A DNA stretch of 64,000 nucleotides from CAYYYG01 sp964591375. Its GTDB lineage: Bacteria > Patescibacteriota > Microgenomatia > UBA1406 > GWC2-37-13. The stretch spans positions 1-64,000 of the forward strand of contig CAZQAU010000004.1 in NCBI GenBank assembly GCA_964591375.1, given 5' to 3'. The notes under the pieces were generated by a model. That model was given only the letters and a program-made list of their open reading frames with translations. It did not search any database and had not been told where the DNA came from. This document shows, piece by piece, positions 24,666 through 32,606 of the stretch. The position numbers and the translations under genes are program-made. Each line of letters begins with the position of its first letter. The stretch's first letter is position 1.

Positions 24666-26354
24666 TTATACAGACTCCACCTTAGTTACACGCAAAACTT
24701 CCTGAATGGTAGTAACTCCTTTTGCAACTTTCATAAGTCCATCATCCAGCATGGTGGTCATACCTTCATCGATAGCGTGTTTTAAAATAACGTCGGAGTC
24801 AACTTTTTCCGTAATAAGTTTTTTGATTTCTTTAGTAACTTCCAGCACTTCAAACAAACCAATGCGGCCACTGTAACCGGTGCCATGACATAAAGTACAT
24901 CCCGCACCTTTATACAAGCGAATTTCTTTTTTTTCACCGAAATATTTTTTGATAATGGCTCCCGGTAGTTGTTTCGTGAGCTCATCTTCGTTTGCGGTAT
25001 AAGAAGTTTTGCACATATCACATATCTTTCTGATAAGACGCTGTCCGATGATTACATTTACCGTTGAGGCTACTAAAAAAGGTTCGATTTTCATATCAAT
25101 AAGACGCGGCAGGGTAGTGGCCGCATCATTGGTATGAAGTGTTGAAAGCACGAGATGGCCGGTGAGCGCTGCGTTGACACCGATACCAGCTGTTTCACCA
25201 TCGCGCATTTCACCGACAAAGACCACATTGGGATCCTGTCTTAAAATTGATCGTAAGCCATTGGCGAAGGTAAGGTTAGTTTTGGGATTTACCTGAATCT
25301 GATTGACACCTTTCAGACGATACTCTACCGGATCTTCAATAGTAGTAATATTTTTTTCGCGTACATTCAAAATTTTTAAAATAGCATATATAGATGTGGA
25401 TTTTCCTGATCCGGTCGGTCCGGTTGATAAAATCATGCCGAAGGATTTGGTAAACGCATTAGTAACTTTTTTTAAGTCCGTTTCATTCATACCGAGTGTA
25501 ATTAACGAGAACTGTTTCGCACGTGATGAAAGAAGACGCAAAACGATCTTTTCGCCTTCGACAATGGGCAGAATGGAAACACGAATATCTACATATTCAG
25601 TTTCGTCGATATTTACCCGCATTTTTCCATCTTGTGCCGCAAGATGTTCGTCGGTACGCAATCGTGACATGACTTTAATGCGGGTGACAACCCGATCATG
25701 GAGATGTTTGGGGAGAAAAAGTACGTCATGTAAAATACCATCGATACGAAAACGAATCAGTGAATTTTTTTCCTGTGGTTCAATGTGTACATCGGATGTT
25801 TTGTCCTGATACGCATAGGCAATCAGAAGATCTACCATATTGGCAACCGGTGTCTCAACTTCGTCATTGGCGTTGTTGCGCTCAGTAACTTCATTAAGAA
25901 TGCCATCAAATGTTTTTTGAATATCTTTTCGGTAAATATATAGTGTGTTGGTGATATCACGTTCAGTCGCAAAACTGGTCACAATTTTAAGACCGGTTTT
26001 TTTAGCCAGCAACTGTTGAATTTCAACATTTGATGGGTCAGCCATAGCCAGTTTGATTGTTGTTTGATCTCGGGCATAGGCGATAATTTTTTGTTTACGC
26101 GCGATTCTTTCGGGTACTATATAAAGCGCATCAGGTGGAATAGTTATTTTCGATAAGACGATAAAAGGGATTTTAAGATGATCGGCGATGAGAAGTCCTA
26201 AATTTTCATCGGAGATAATATTACGTTCATTTAATGCTTCGGTTAGATTCATTTCCGCATTTTTAGCATAGGAGATGATATCGTTGAGAGCTTTTTCATC
26301 AAGAAGTTTTGTTTTCAGTACCAGAGCTTTCAGATCCGCTTCGGAAATAAGCAT
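24666..26354 (-). CDS. pilB: Type IV pilus assembly ATPase PilB
   Basis: A 562-residue GspE/PilB motor. The N-terminal T2SSE_N domain (about residues 1-140) precedes the ATPase core with Walker A GPTGSGKSTS (about 308-317), the Asp box EDPVEYRLKG, the Walker B region (RQDPNVVFVGEMRD), the His box LSTLHTNDAATTLPRL, and a tetracysteine zinc site (CDMCKTSY ... CTLCHGTGY). It powers pilus extension. No pilT retraction ATPase is in the window. TATAAT lies 23 nt before the start, leaving a short leader without a Shine-Dalgarno. Confidence 0.95.
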   Translation of the reverse strand: MLISEADLKALVLKTKLLDEKALNDIISYAKNAEMNLTEALNERNIISDENLGLLIADHLKIPFIVLSKITIPPDALYIVPERIARKQKIIAYARDQTTIKLAMADPSNVEIQQLLAKKTGLKIVTSFATERDITNTLYIYRKDIQKTFDGILNEVTERNNANDEVETPVANMVDLLIAYAYQDKTSDVHIEPQEKNSLIRFRIDGILHDVLFLPKHLHDRVVTRIKVMSRLRTDEHLAAQDGKMRVNIDETEYVDIRVSILPIVEGEKIVLRLLSSRAKQFSLITLGMNETDLKKVTNAFTKSFGMILSTGPTGSGKSTSIYAILKILNVREKNITTIEDPVEYRLKGVNQIQVNPKTNLTFANGLRSILRQDPNVVFVGEMRDGETAGIGVNAALTGHLVLSTLHTNDAATTLPRLIDMKIEPFLVASTVNVIIGQRLIRKICDMCKTSYTANEDELTKQLPGAIIKKYFGEKKEIRLYKGAGCTLCHGTGYSGRIGLFEVLEVTKEIKKLITEKVDSDVILKHAIDEGMTTMLDDGLMKVAKGVTTIQEVLRVTKVESV

Positions 26355-26442
26355 ACAGGGTTAGATTTGAGAAATAAATTATAGATTAAGGATAAAGAAT
26401 TAAGAAGAAAGAATCAAGGACAGCCGTAAGATTTCTTGATAA

Positions 26443-26808
26443 TTATTTTTTAAGAGCAGCATTAATTTTAGTTTTCAGTCCTTCAAAGTCAAAAAAGCTT
26501 TTGTTTATATAGTCGACGGCACCCAATTTTTTAGCTTTTTCCACATCAGATTCCTGACCTAAGGTGGAAAATACAATTACCGGAATTTTTTTAAGAGTGG
26601 CATTTTGAGATAAGGACTGTAAAACATCAAAACCATCTTTTTTGGGCATGATAATATCGAGCAGTATAATATCTGGCTTTATTTCATCCGCTTTTTTTAG
26701 TCCTTCATCGCCATCGGAAGCCATTTCGACTTCCATACCTTCCTGCTGTAACTTTGCGGAATAAAATTCACGAAAAAAAGTGTCATCTTCAATTAAAAGT
26801 AATTTCAT
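26443..26808 (-). CDS. Single-domain response regulator (CheY-like)
   Basis: A 121-residue receiver domain. LLLIEDDTFF (acidic pair), ILLDIIMPKKDG (phospho-acceptor Asp about residue 52), VFST and the conserved Lys in DYINKSFF are present. There is no output domain. It lies 21 bp after an HPt gene and upstream of pilB-pilC on the same strand, which suggests that HPt phosphorylates it and that it acts on the pilus motor, as PilG/PilH do elsewhere. Confidence 0.92.
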   Translation of the reverse strand: MKLLLIEDDTFFREFYSAKLQQEGMEVEMASDGDEGLKKADEIKPDIILLDIIMPKKDGFDVLQSLSQNATLKKIPVIVFSTLGQESDVEKAKKLGAVDYINKSFFDFEGLKTKINAALKK

Positions 26809-26829
26809 AGTATTTAAGGTAAGTATAGT

Positions 26830-27219
26830 TTATAAAATCCCCGTGAACTGTTTCATTACCGTTATATCTTGAGTTAAATCCAGCTCGTGATTACTAGTTT
26901 CGATAGTATTTATAGAGTCGGAAAGTTTTTGCAAAGCATTCGTCAAATGCAATACCGTTTCATCTGTTATTTTAATTTTTCCCTCACGAATATCACGAAA
27001 TAAAAACTCAATAGTTCCGCATAAAGCTCCGGTTGTCGCATAGGTCATAATTTGACTTTGACTCTTAAGTGAATGAGCACTGATGTACATTGAATTTATG
27101 GCTTCTAGTTTTGCTTTATCACTTTTTAACATATCCAGGGCATTCTTCATATCCAGCAGATATTTGCGTGATGTTTGTATATAAAGATTTTTATATGAAG
27201 ATAAATCAACATTTGCCAT
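26830..27219 (-). CDS. HPt (histidine phosphotransfer) domain protein
   Basis: A 129-residue all-helical HPt protein. The phosphorylated His lies in ISAHSLKSQSQIM (about residue 49), close to the CheA-type HxLKGxS motif but with Ser for Gly. It has no kinase domain, so it must take phosphate from another histidine kinase; the kinase at 59.3-61.6 kb is a candidate only in that it is the only one visible. It heads a likely operon with the CheY-like gene. Confidence 0.85.
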   Translation of the reverse strand: MANVDLSSYKNLYIQTSRKYLLDMKNALDMLKSDKAKLEAINSMYISAHSLKSQSQIMTYATTGALCGTIEFLFRDIREGKIKITDETVLHLTNALQKLSDSINTIETSNHELDLTQDITVMKQFTGIL

Positions 27220-27309
27220 AATAGTTGATGGTACTAAAAGCTGATTATATATGCAAGCTCAAATCTCTTATGTGCTTTTCATTATAATAAGAAGGGGTAT
27301 AATAGTGAT

Positions 27310-27744
27310 ATGCAGTCTTCATCGGTTTTTTTAGTAAAAAAATTAGCCAAGATGTTCCTAATCTGTTTAGCTATTGCGATAGTGGCAGCGAATATAGCAA
27401 TCTCACAATTTTTACCCGCGGACTTTTTTTCGTTTATGCAGGAAGATAAAACAACGGCTATTCATTTTTTGAAATCGCTCAAATCTGTGCCCCAGTTTAA
27501 TATGCTTGCCGAAAGACAACGTAACATTTATGGTCGTGATATTGACATAGAGCTTTTTGGTTCGGAGACACAGCGTGATGTAAAAATCTTTCAGCTGGAA
27601 AAAATGTTGACATATAATCCAAATGCGCGGGATGTTTTGTTTAATTTATACAAATTATATAAAGAAGCCGGCAATACCGAGAAAGCCAATCGGTATCTGA
27701 AACAGGCACGTGCCATTGATCCCATGGTGGAGAAGGCACAATAA
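27310..27744 (+). CDS. Membrane-anchored TPR-like protein
   Basis: A 144-residue protein with an N-terminal membrane helix (about residues 12-35) and a short outer part ending in one or two tetratricopeptide-like helices (ARDVLFNLYKLYKEAGNTEK then ANRYLKQARAIDP). The function is unknown. TATAAT ends 6 nt before the ATG. The acylphosphatase gene follows after 4 bp, so they form an operon. Confidence 0.75.
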   Translation: MQSSSVFLVKKLAKMFLICLAIAIVAANIAISQFLPADFFSFMQEDKTTAIHFLKSLKSVPQFNMLAERQRNIYGRDIDIELFGSETQRDVKIFQLEKMLTYNPNARDVLFNLYKLYKEAGNTEKANRYLKQARAIDPMVEKAQ

Positions 27745-27748
27745 TACA

Positions 27749-28054
27749 ATGGTTACACAGATACATGTTTATATTAAAGGTGATGTGATTGGGGTAGGAT
27801 TTCGGGCTTGGACAAAAATTCAGGCTAAGATACACCAGGTCCGTGGTTGGGTACGCAATACTCATGATAAACAAGATATTTTTGGAGCCGGAGGAGGTGT
27901 CGAGGCTGTTTTTCAGGGAGAAGAAGATCAGGTAAAGAAAATGATTGAAGTGGTTAAAAAAGGCCCGCCGATCGCTCATGTCGTGGAAGTTGAACCCATG
28001 TGGCAGGAACCCAAGGAAATGTACGAGATATTTGAAATAAAGCCGACAGTTTAA
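27749..28054 (+). CDS. acyP: Acylphosphatase
   Basis: A 101-residue acylphosphatase, which hydrolyses carboxyl-phosphate bonds. The catalytic loop reads VIGVGFRAWT (usual VxGVGFR, Arg present) and the catalytic Asn is in GWVRNTHD. There is an insertion rich in Gly (IFGAGGG) after that strand. Start at ATG 27749, 4 nt after the upstream stop. Its stop codon overlaps that of the convergent CYTH gene in a shared TTAA. Confidence 0.9.
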   Translation: MVTQIHVYIKGDVIGVGFRAWTKIQAKIHQVRGWVRNTHDKQDIFGAGGGVEAVFQGEEDQVKKMIEVVKKGPPIAHVVEVEPMWQEPKEMYEIFEIKPTV

Positions 28055-28629
28055 CGCAGATACGGATTTTTTTCTCCAAACACAATTCGTGGCGTATGGT
28101 TGTTGATTATATCTACAGAAATATTGTATTTTTGGGAGATAATAGCATCAACCGCACCAAAATAGGCTGCAGAGTAATCAAACTCTAAAAGCGCAGCTAC
28201 TTTTTTTACTTCTGTTTCCGATTGACCTTCTATTTCAACATAAGGTTCAATATAAGGCCATTCATCAATGCAGATCTCAACTTCATGATATTTCCATAAC
28301 TCCCGTTTGTTTTCCTGATAAGATTTTTGTATGCAACCCATTGTATTCAACAAGGTAATACCAGCATCAAAATTATCGATGTTCAAACAAATTTCTTTTT
28401 GATCGGCTATTTTATTTCCTGAAATGACTTTTAAGCTCAAGGTCACCTTGTCGTACTCCTGGCGAACGCGCAGCCAACCGTTTTTGATTTCGTGCCCTTT
28501 AGGAAGATCAAAAACCACTCGTTTTTGAAGATACTCGGGATATATTTGTTTGGCTCCGATTTTCTGAAGTTTTTGCCGGATGATATGTTGATCTATGTTG
28601 AGAAATGTTGCTTCGTATTCGATATCCAT
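28051..28629 (-). CDS. CYTH domain protein (class IV adenylate cyclase / triphosphatase family)
   Basis: A 192-residue CYTH-fold protein. It starts with the IEYEATF version of the ExExK signature and keeps WLRVRQEYD, LSLKVISG and EIEGQSETEV acidic and basic tunnel residues. Family members hydrolyse inorganic or thiamine triphosphate or make cAMP; sequence does not decide. TATAAT ends 9 nt before the ATG. Confidence 0.88.
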   Translation of the reverse strand: MDIEYEATFLNIDQHIIRQKLQKIGAKQIYPEYLQKRVVFDLPKGHEIKNGWLRVRQEYDKVTLSLKVISGNKIADQKEICLNIDNFDAGITLLNTMGCIQKSYQENKRELWKYHEVEICIDEWPYIEPYVEIEGQSETEVKKVAALLEFDYSAAYFGAVDAIISQKYNISVDIINNHTPRIVFGEKNPYLR

Positions 28630-28719
28630 AGCAATGAAATTATATACAATTATTTTGATGGTGGATATTAGTAGAGTAAGTCAATTGTATATCTGATAAT
28701 GATGATATCATTATAGAAT

Positions 28720-29607
28720 ATGCCGTATTTACAACATCACACATGGTTAATTATTCTTATTGCCATCATAATAAGTTTTTTAATTCCGTCCATTGGTATT
28801 GTTTTGGCTCCACTTGTTCAGTATATGCTAATGATACTGATGTTTTTTAGTCTGCTTTCCATCAAGACCCGCGACGTTATGAGTCAACTTAAGCACGTAA
28901 AAGAAATAATTATTATTCTTCTTATAATTCATGGAGCTGGTATAGGTATAACCTATTTAATAAAATCTTTTGTTACTTATGAGACATATCTGGGATTATT
29001 GTTGATTAGTGTAACACCAACAGGAATTTCGGCTGTATTTTTATCGAAATTATATGGAGGGAATCTCGCTAAAGCACTTCCTATTGTAGTAATTTCCAAT
29101 TTGGTCAGTCCCTTTATTGTGCCTTACATACTAATAAACGTAATTAAGATGCCGGTATCATTTCCGGTTACCGGAATGATTATTACGATGACTAAACTGA
29201 TTATTATCCCCTATATAGCCGCCATGATAGTTCGCAGGACACCATGGATACATCATCTGCGAAAACAGTCAGTTGTCTTTTCACAGGTATTGTTATTTTT
29301 ACTTATTCTGGGAGTTGTGTCACCCTTTCGATTTTTGTTGATTACTAATCTTAAAGAAGTTATGCTGCTGGTGATATTTACTGTGTTTTTTACTGTAGTA
29401 TCTTTCGTTTTATCTTTTTTGGTTGGTCAAACTAGAAAAGACAAAATTGCATTTGGTATCGCCGGTAGTTTTAAGAATTTTACTTTGGCGATTGTTACGG
29501 CTCTTTCTGTATTTTCGCCGCAGGTCGCGTTACCAGCTATTGTCTATGCTGTTGTAAACAATATAATGCTTATTCCATTAGAGTTTTGGTTAAAACAAAA
29601 AGATTAG
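28720..29607 (+). CDS. BASS-family (bile acid:sodium symporter-like) transporter
   Basis: A 295-residue membrane protein with about ten helices. The segments LLISVTPTGISAVFLSKLYGG and FGIAGSFKNFTLAIVTAL match the two unwound transport-site regions of the BASS/ArsB-ACR3-like superfamily. The substrate is unknown (organic anion with sodium is usual). The 90-bp upstream region contains an ATGATATCAT palindrome and AT-rich promoter-like sequence. Confidence 0.85.
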   Translation: MPYLQHHTWLIILIAIIISFLIPSIGIVLAPLVQYMLMILMFFSLLSIKTRDVMSQLKHVKEIIIILLIIHGAGIGITYLIKSFVTYETYLGLLLISVTPTGISAVFLSKLYGGNLAKALPIVVISNLVSPFIVPYILINVIKMPVSFPVTGMIITMTKLIIIPYIAAMIVRRTPWIHHLRKQSVVFSQVLLFLLILGVVSPFRFLLITNLKEVMLLVIFTVFFTVVSFVLSFLVGQTRKDKIAFGIAGSFKNFTLAIVTALSVFSPQVALPAIVYAVVNNIMLIPLEFWLKQKD

Positions 29608-29658
29608 TGGTTATAAAGCGGCGATAAAAATATAAGCCTGATTGATATAATCATAGGT

Positions 29659-30393
29659 ATGAGCTTCAGTGAAGAAACGGGATTTATAAGCGGGGCAATG
29701 CACAAAGACGTTCCGGTTGTTACTTCTGAATTAGAAAGACAACGGGGAATGCTGGATAAGGTAAGAACGTTTTATCTACACCATGAATCTGATACTTCCC
29801 GAAAAATGGTTGTTGTTACAAAAACTATCCTCTCTCAGCTTGTTCAAAATGGTCAGGATGCAACTTTTCTATTAGGTGGTTCTGTAGGATTCGGACAGGC
29901 CAGTGAAGAAACACAAGATGTAGATTTAGTGTATGTGGGAGAATCACCTTCTGCATTTAGACAAGCGCTTGCTACAGTTGTCCCATTTTTTAATAAAGAA
30001 GGCATAGCGATTGACCATGTAGATTATACCGATATTGACGTGAGGCTGGCAAAAGCCTTTATAGATCATGCGGAAGGTAAACCGTATGAACCCTGGGTTT
30101 TGGAATATTGTAATGAGGAATATGTTGAAAATCAGTTTGAGCGGTTTGTTTCGCTGTATTGGGTTAACCGTGCTTTAGATAACAGATATGAAACCCTATT
30201 TCAAAAGGCGTTGTCATTAGACCATGCCGTTGCTGATCAACTACGATCGACACTGTCTTTAAATAATGCGATTCCAGGAGTAAGAAAAACCGACTTTGCC
30301 AATTCATTTGAAAAATATAAAGAGCGACTAGCTAAAAGAAATATCGAGGTTCCCCAAGAAATTTCTGCTTTACAGGAACAATTGATGCATTGA
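29659..30393 (+). CDS. Putative nucleotidyltransferase-fold protein
   Basis: A 244-residue protein with a nucleotidyltransferase-like motif: LLGGSVGFGQASEETQDVD (about residues 73-91) has the Gly-Ser and Asp pair of the minimal NTase fold, with further acidic residues at DVDLVYVG and TDIDVRLAK. The helical C-terminal half is unassigned. Substrate and partner are unknown. TATAAT (with TGA before it) ends 7 nt before the ATG. Confidence 0.65.
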   Translation: MSFSEETGFISGAMHKDVPVVTSELERQRGMLDKVRTFYLHHESDTSRKMVVVTKTILSQLVQNGQDATFLLGGSVGFGQASEETQDVDLVYVGESPSAFRQALATVVPFFNKEGIAIDHVDYTDIDVRLAKAFIDHAEGKPYEPWVLEYCNEEYVENQFERFVSLYWVNRALDNRYETLFQKALSLDHAVADQLRSTLSLNNAIPGVRKTDFANSFEKYKERLAKRNIEVPQEISALQEQLMH

Positions 30394-30412
30394 TTGAACG
30401 GTGTCGGCTGAC

Positions 30413-30526
30413 GTTAAAGCTTAGGCAAGGCGCTGTTTACCTTCGCTATCGGGCTTGCCCGACGAAGTGAGCCCGAAAGTTGCGGTGAAGCGAAGCCTGC
30501 CTCCGCTTAAAGCTTCGGCAAGGCGC
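30413..30526. repeat. Repeat block downstream of tRNA-Pro(UGG)
   Basis: Two 21-bp direct repeats (TTAAAGCTT, one base differing, GGCAAGGCGC; 30413-30433 and 30506-30526) flank a 47-bp block (30440-30486) that recurs inverted at 42933-42978. The block holds a hairpin, TCGGGCT / AGCCCGA. Confidence 0.8.
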
Positions 30527-30529
30527 AGT

Positions 30530-30602
30530 CGGGACGGCGGGACTTGAACCCGCGACCTCACGCTCCCAAAGCGTGCATTCTAGCCATCTGAACTACGTCC
30601 CG
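30530..30602 (-). tRNA. tRNA-Pro (anticodon UGG)
   Basis: A full cloverleaf on the minus strand: 7-bp acceptor stem CGGGACG/CGTCCCG, D arm, anticodon stem CACGC/GCGTG with loop TTTGGGA (anticodon TGG), and T arm GCGGGTTCAAGTCCCGC. CCA is not encoded. It shares its body and flanks with the tRNA-Pro at 42850, on the opposite strand. Confidence 0.95.
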
Positions 30603-30611
30603 GTATATGCA

Positions 30612-30655
30612 TATGGCTAATAGCTATTGGCTATTGGCCACTAGCTTATTTTACC
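30612..30655 (-). repeat. AATAGCT-type repeat before tRNA-Pro(UGG), copy A
   Basis: Read on the minus strand: GGTAAAATAAGCTAGTGGCC, then AATAGCCAATAGCTATTAGC and CATATGC. The same sequence with one extra AATAGCT-like unit precedes the other tRNA-Pro at 42790-42843. Confidence 0.8.
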
Positions 30656-30710
30656 AGACTAATGGCAATCATGAGCTGTAAATTAGTGCGGGGATCGGTA
30701 CAATGGTATC

Positions 30711-31271
30711 ATGAGAATTCGTCACCGTTCGGTTTATTCATTTTTATTTCTTGTTCTGCTGGCGCTGATCAATTGGTTTATTAAATCCGATGAGTTAAGA
30801 AATCCACAAGCTAAGATGTCGTCACCCACCCCTACACGCAAGGTATCTCAAGAAGTAATGGTAGTTAAACGGGTAGTTGATGGTGATACGATAGAACTGC
30901 AAAACGGTAAAAAATTACGCTATATAGGCATAGATACGCCCGAAACGAAGGATCCGCAGCAAAAATTGCAGTGTTATGGACAGGAGGCATATATAAAAAA
31001 TAAGGAACTGGTCGAGGGAAAAGAAGTTCGTTTAGTCAAAGATACTTCGGAAACAGATCGGTATGGTAGATTACTCCGCTACGTATATCTGGTACCGGTG
31101 GCTACGGGGGAAGCGGAAATTTTTGTGAACGAGTATCTGGTTCGTGAAGGGTACGCGCAGGCGGTAACATTTCCGCCCGATGTTAAGTTCAATCAATATT
31201 TTCAGGAACTACAAAAAAAAGCGATGGCAGAGAATAAAGGGTTGTGGAGTAACTGTTCTGTAAAGAATTAA
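30711..31271 (+). CDS. Membrane-anchored thermonuclease (SNase) family protein
   Basis: A 186-residue nuclease. An N-terminal membrane helix (about residues 9-25) and spacer lead to an SNase domain (about 48-180) with VVDGDTIEL, the catalytic IGIDTPET (Asp and Glu/Arg set) and DRYGRLLRYVYL. It probably degrades DNA outside the cell, which would suit a cell that scavenges nucleotides. TACAAT ends 6 nt before the ATG. Its stop shares TTAA with that of the convergent gene. Confidence 0.9.
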   Translation: MRIRHRSVYSFLFLVLLALINWFIKSDELRNPQAKMSSPTPTRKVSQEVMVVKRVVDGDTIELQNGKKLRYIGIDTPETKDPQQKLQCYGQEAYIKNKELVEGKEVRLVKDTSETDRYGRLLRYVYLVPVATGEAEIFVNEYLVREGYAQAVTFPPDVKFNQYFQELQKKAMAENKGLWSNCSVKN

Positions 31272-31567
31272 AAACCGCCCCGTTTTAAATTTTTAAGATA
31301 CTCGCTTTTGAATTTACCTCTTCGGGATAATTGACCACGTTTTCCTTGAGGAAATTTCCAACTTTCATCGGGTGGTGATGGTGGTATGGCAGGTATAGAT
31401 AATTGTTTGTCTGATGGACTATCTATTATTGGTTCACCAAACAGACTGCTTTTAAGGGCTGTTAAGATCTTCGCCACAGATTTGGCAACTCCCGGTGGCA
31501 GCTCTTGTTTTTCAGATCCATTTGGAGGAACCAATAAATCATGAAAGCGTGGGCGTAATTTTTCCAT
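31268..31567 (-). CDS. Small hypothetical protein, Pro/Lys-rich
   Basis: A 99-residue basic protein, not recognised, with Pro-rich middle (IPAIPPSPPDES) and a Lys/Arg-rich, Gly-rich tail. There is no signal or membrane segment. TATAAT ends exactly 6 nt before the ATG and the stop meets the nuclease stop in TTAA, both typical of real genes here. Confidence 0.6.
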   Translation of the reverse strand: MEKLRPRFHDLLVPPNGSEKQELPPGVAKSVAKILTALKSSLFGEPIIDSPSDKQLSIPAIPPSPPDESWKFPQGKRGQLSRRGKFKSEYLKNLKRGGF

Positions 31568-31597
31568 TCATCTATTATACCTTATAGTATTGATTTT

Positions 31598-32230
31598 TTA
31601 TCTGAGAAGGATCGCTCTTACAGGTGAAGCATCAAGATCGGTAAGTTTGAGAGGGAGAGCGATCAGTTGATAGATACCTTCGGTGACATCACGCAAGTTA
31701 ATCCCTTCTATTATAGGTATTTCTTTCGCAAGCAGTGCTGTATGAGGAGTATTGTCTTTGGAACCTTTTTGTTTAATAGATAACGCATCGATACCGACCA
31801 AGGCAATACCGATCTCCGCCAGGTAAACCGCCCCCTGGCTTGAAAGGTAAACATAGTCCTCATAGAATGTTTCAAAGCCACGGATAGAGTTGGTTGTTTT
31901 AAAAAGAATCCGTTCTCCTGACACAATTTTTTTTGCTTGTAAATCATTGAGGCTGATTTCTTTTTGGCACGCTGTAAAATCAAGAACACGACAGCTTCCA
32001 ATAAACCGGTTTAACTCGATACTATCGATTCCTTTACCATTGGCAAAAGCATGCCGCGGGGCATCAATATGCGTGCCATTGTGAGAACTTACGGTTATTT
32101 TTGAATTATATGAACTACCTGATGCACTAGCAAAATGCTCAAACTCGTTTTTGGGATTACCCGGATATAGAGGGGTGTCATTATCAAGAGGAAGAGAAAT
32201 ATCGATGATAGTTGAGTAATTAGACATCAT
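31598..32230 (-). CDS. Cyclase family metal-dependent hydrolase (kynurenine formamidase-like)
   Basis: A 210-residue protein of the Cyclase/KynB family. The metal-binding HNGTHIDAPRHA motif (about residues 50-61), the N-terminal DISLPLDNDTPLYPG and the GIDALSIKQKG segment are characteristic. Substrate is unknown; family members hydrolyse formamides and related amides. Start at ATG 32230, since TATAAT ends 6 nt before it; ATG 32236 is too close to the box. Confidence 0.88.
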   Translation of the reverse strand: MMSNYSTIIDISLPLDNDTPLYPGNPKNEFEHFASASGSSYNSKITVSSHNGTHIDAPRHAFANGKGIDSIELNRFIGSCRVLDFTACQKEISLNDLQAKKIVSGERILFKTTNSIRGFETFYEDYVYLSSQGAVYLAEIGIALVGIDALSIKQKGSKDNTPHTALLAKEIPIIEGINLRDVTEGIYQLIALPLKLTDLDASPVRAILLR

Positions 32231-32253
32231 ACACATATTATATTAAAACTGAG

Positions 32254-32355
32254 AAGACAATGCTCAAAGTAGTTGTTAATTTTTAAGCTTATATCTAAGC
32301 AAAAAGAAATAATCTTAAAAATTTGTGCGCTACTTTGACGGCGGTGCATTGTCTT
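32254..32355 (-). ncRNA. Long imperfect hairpin, unknown structured element
   Basis: Three paired blocks, AAGACAATGC, TCAAAGTAG and ATTTTTAAG, meet their exact complements in reverse order across a 26-nt loop: 28 bp in all, with an extra 7 nt (ACCGCCG on the minus strand) on one arm only. It lies between the 55-residue membrane protein gene and the cyclase gene on the minus strand. It could be a terminator, a mobile-element remnant or a structured RNA. Confidence 0.6.
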
Positions 32356-32362
32356 CAATGTG

Positions 32363-32530
32363 TTAGTTTTTTAGTCTTACAAAGACTGAACCCGCAACAT
32401 ATAGCATTACCATAGCCAATAGAATGCTGAGAGTTCCCGCTACCCCGTTAATGCTTAAAGAGGAAAAACCGAAGATGGCCATTCCGATTCCAGCAATTAA
32501 AAAGAATACCGCTACTAACCTGTACTTCAT
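32363..32530 (-). CDS. Small two-helix membrane protein, 55 residues
   Basis: A 55-residue protein starting MKYRLVAVFFLIAGIGMAIF with a second hydrophobic helix (about residues 31-50) and a short basic tail. A strong Shine-Dalgarno (AAAGGAG, 6 nt before the ATG) supports it. TATAAT lies about 60 nt upstream, so the mRNA has a true leader. The function is unknown; the size suits a holin-like or stress-type small membrane protein, but nothing points to either. Confidence 0.75.
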   Translation of the reverse strand: MKYRLVAVFFLIAGIGMAIFGFSSLSINGVAGTLSILLAMVMLYVAGSVFVRLKN

Positions 32531-32606
32531 GATCTACTCCTTTACTTATGCCGTGTTAAGTGAGTTCGGAGGATAGTTTATTATATAAAAAAATATTCAA
32601 TTTGGG

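Noticed and set aside
30440..30486. CRISPR-like repeats near the tRNA-Pro genes
   Set aside because: Only two direct copies 93 bp apart with different content; no regular spacers and no cas genes in the window.
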